The notes under the pieces were generated by a model. That model saw only the letters and a list, made by a program, of their open reading frames with translations. It made no database searches and had not been told where the DNA came from. A program made the position numbers and the translations under genes. A stretch of 6,648 bases of DNA from Bacteroidales bacterium Bact_23 (GTDB taxonomy: Bacteria; Bacteroidota; Bacteroidia; Bacteroidales; Lentimicrobiaceae). The stretch lies in the NCBI GenBank assembly GCA_001603685.1, contig LUZO01000235.1, forward strand, positions 1 through 6,648, written 5' to 3'. How positions within the stretch are numbered: the stretch's first letter is position 1; each line of letters starts with the position of its first letter. Below are positions 5,779-6,648 of this stretch, one piece after another.

Positions 5779-6264
5779 ATGATTGTTTACCGAATCGAGA
5801 GGGAAAAGCACCTGAAGAATACGCTTTCCGGTGTTGGCGCAGCAATGTCAAAAGGTTTCAGGTGGAATAGTTACAATACCAGGCTGGTCTATACTGCGGA
5901 AAGCAGGGCTTTGGCAACGCTGGAAGTGGCTGTTCATCTGGATTTAAACGAAGATTTACCCAATGACCGCCATTATGTTGAGGTTTTTATTCCGGATGAT
6001 ATTACCATTCTTGAGGTAGATATTGATGATCTGCCGGAGGATTGGGATTCCAAACCGCCCTCCATAACGACACAAACCATTGGAGATGATTTTGTTGCAG
6101 ATAATGAGGCTGCAGTTCTGAAGGTGCCAAGCAGTATTGTTCCGAAGGAATATAACTATCTGATAAATCCCGGCCACCGTGATTCCCGCAGGATAAAGGT
6201 CTTCAATACTTACCGTATGAGCTTTGATTCCAGACTCAAAAAAGGGAAAAAAGGCAAATTCTGA
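5779..6264 (+). CDS. RES-domain toxin
   Basis: This 161-residue protein is a RES family toxin (named for conserved Arg, Glu and Ser). Studied members act on NAD+: some degrade it, MbcT is an NAD+ phosphorylase, and ParT ADP-ribosylates phosphoribosyl pyrophosphate synthetase. Visible motifs are VYRIER at residues 3-8, G-x-RWNS at 26-31 with R28, YTAES at 38-42, ALATLEV at 44-50 with E49, and the C-terminal VPSSIVPKEYNYLINPGH at 116-133 with S118/S119, N130 and H133. The family's conserved Arg, Tyr, Glu and Ser positions are all present, so it looks intact and active. The length is typical. It shares a transcript with the antitoxin with no intergenic base. The lysine-rich tail KKGKKGKF is ordinary. 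Which NAD+ chemistry this one performs cannot be read from the sequence. Confidence 0.94.
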   Translation: MIVYRIEREKHLKNTLSGVGAAMSKGFRWNSYNTRLVYTAESRALATLEVAVHLDLNEDLPNDRHYVEVFIPDDITILEVDIDDLPEDWDSKPPSITTQTIGDDFVADNEAAVLKVPSSIVPKEYNYLINPGHRDSRRIKVFNTYRMSFDSRLKKGKKGKF

Positions 6265-6327
6265 TTTTATTTACGGATTTGATTTTTTTAGGATTTTATC
6301 AGATATGAAAAGAGCCTGGCGGACGAG

Positions 6328-6648
6328 GCGCCTGACGGCGCTCCGCCGCGGCGGATGAAGATTTGAGGCGCCTGACGGCGCATTTGAAGCACCTGGCGGT
6401 GCTCCGCCGCGGCGGATGATCCGCCTTTGGCGGATACGGTTCTCCGCATGCAGCTTCGTATATTTACGGTTCTCCGCCTGAGGGCGTCGAATATTTGCGG
6501 CCCCGGCCAATGACCGTGGCTCCGCCTCAGGCGGATGAAGATTTGCAGCCTCCGCCTCTGGCGTCGGTCCGCCTCTGGCGGATGCAGCACCTGGCGACGC
6601 ATTCCAAAATCTGAACCCGCCTATGGCGGGCACTTTTTACTCCGCCGC
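6328..6648. repeat. Cluster B of small palindromes, running off the window
   Basis: This cluster contains the same units as cluster A: GCGCC/GGCGC at 6328-6341 and 6368-6381; TCCGCCGCGGCGGA at 6342-6355 and 6403-6416; AGCACC/GGTGCT at 6388-6403; TCCGCC/GGCGGA with different loops at 6420-6434, 6521-6535 and 6568-6582; CGCC/GGCG at 6475-6486; a mismatched GCCCCGG/CCGTGGC at 6500-6520; an imperfect unit at 6549-6567; a decayed GCACC/GACGC at 6587-6600; and CCCGCC/GGCGGG at 6616-6630. The last 8 bp of the window start another TCCGCCGC unit. Positions 5018-5091 of cluster A match 6530-6603 with two differences. A non-palindromic part at 6435-6477 holds TACGGTTCTCCGC twice (6435-6447, 6465-6477). 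No gene is visible here. Confidence 0.92.
6616..6638 (+). terminator. Possible intrinsic terminator, or merely a palindrome unit
   Basis: CCCGCC TAT GGCGGG forms a perfect 6-bp GC-rich stem with a 3-nt loop, followed three bases later by five T residues. It could end transcripts from the toxin-antitoxin operon, but it is about 350 bp past the toxin stop codon and is one member of the palindrome family. The terminator role is therefore uncertain. Confidence 0.35.

Noticed and set aside
6271..6633. Two overlapping minus-strand reading frames of 104 and 120 codons
   Set aside because: Both are translations of palindrome cluster B in two frames, with no start context and low-complexity Arg/Ala/Pro-rich product.

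Overview
The window looks like chromosomal DNA of a member of the Bacteroidota. Three signs agree. Three genes have the TAnnTTTG -7 promoter element of that phylum and an AT-rich leader with no obvious Shine-Dalgarno sequence. IspG is the long form with a central insert that is common there. The intergenic gaps are full of short repeats. No genus can be named from this stretch.

Layout, left to right. Positions 1-81 carry a 23-bp direct tandem repeat that probably continues beyond the left edge. A Bacteroidota-type promoter follows, then a plus-strand gene (139-1407) for a DUF4143 family ATPase with a nuclease-like C-terminus. The 454-bp gap 1408-1861 lies between convergent genes and holds degenerate palindromes and two blocks of 7-bp tandem repeats. 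On the minus strand lie a FemAB/GNAT-fold transferase (1862-2917) and, upstream of it, the isoprenoid enzyme IspG (3068-4816); the two may share a transcript. The 461-bp divergent gap 4817-5277 holds the ispG -7 element, ten clustered small palindromes, eighteen heptamers in one unbroken register, and the promoter of the next operon. That operon (5278-6264, plus strand) is a Xre/ParS-type antitoxin and RES-domain toxin pair, joined stop codon to start codon. A second, related palindrome cluster fills 6328-6648 and runs off the right edge.

Functionally there are two housekeeping genes (ispG for the MEP isoprenoid pathway, and a likely envelope-related acyl or aminoacyl transferase). They are flanked by two accessory units, the ATPase and the toxin-antitoxin pair, which are visibly more AT-rich and are probably later arrivals. 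The least explained content is the repeat layer. It is a modular family of small hairpins with paired (compensatory) stem changes and unit-sized indels, together with heptamer tracts of several different sequences that all keep a period of seven. A 9-bp inverted repeat centred exactly on the -7 element of the toxin-antitoxin promoter is a good candidate operator.
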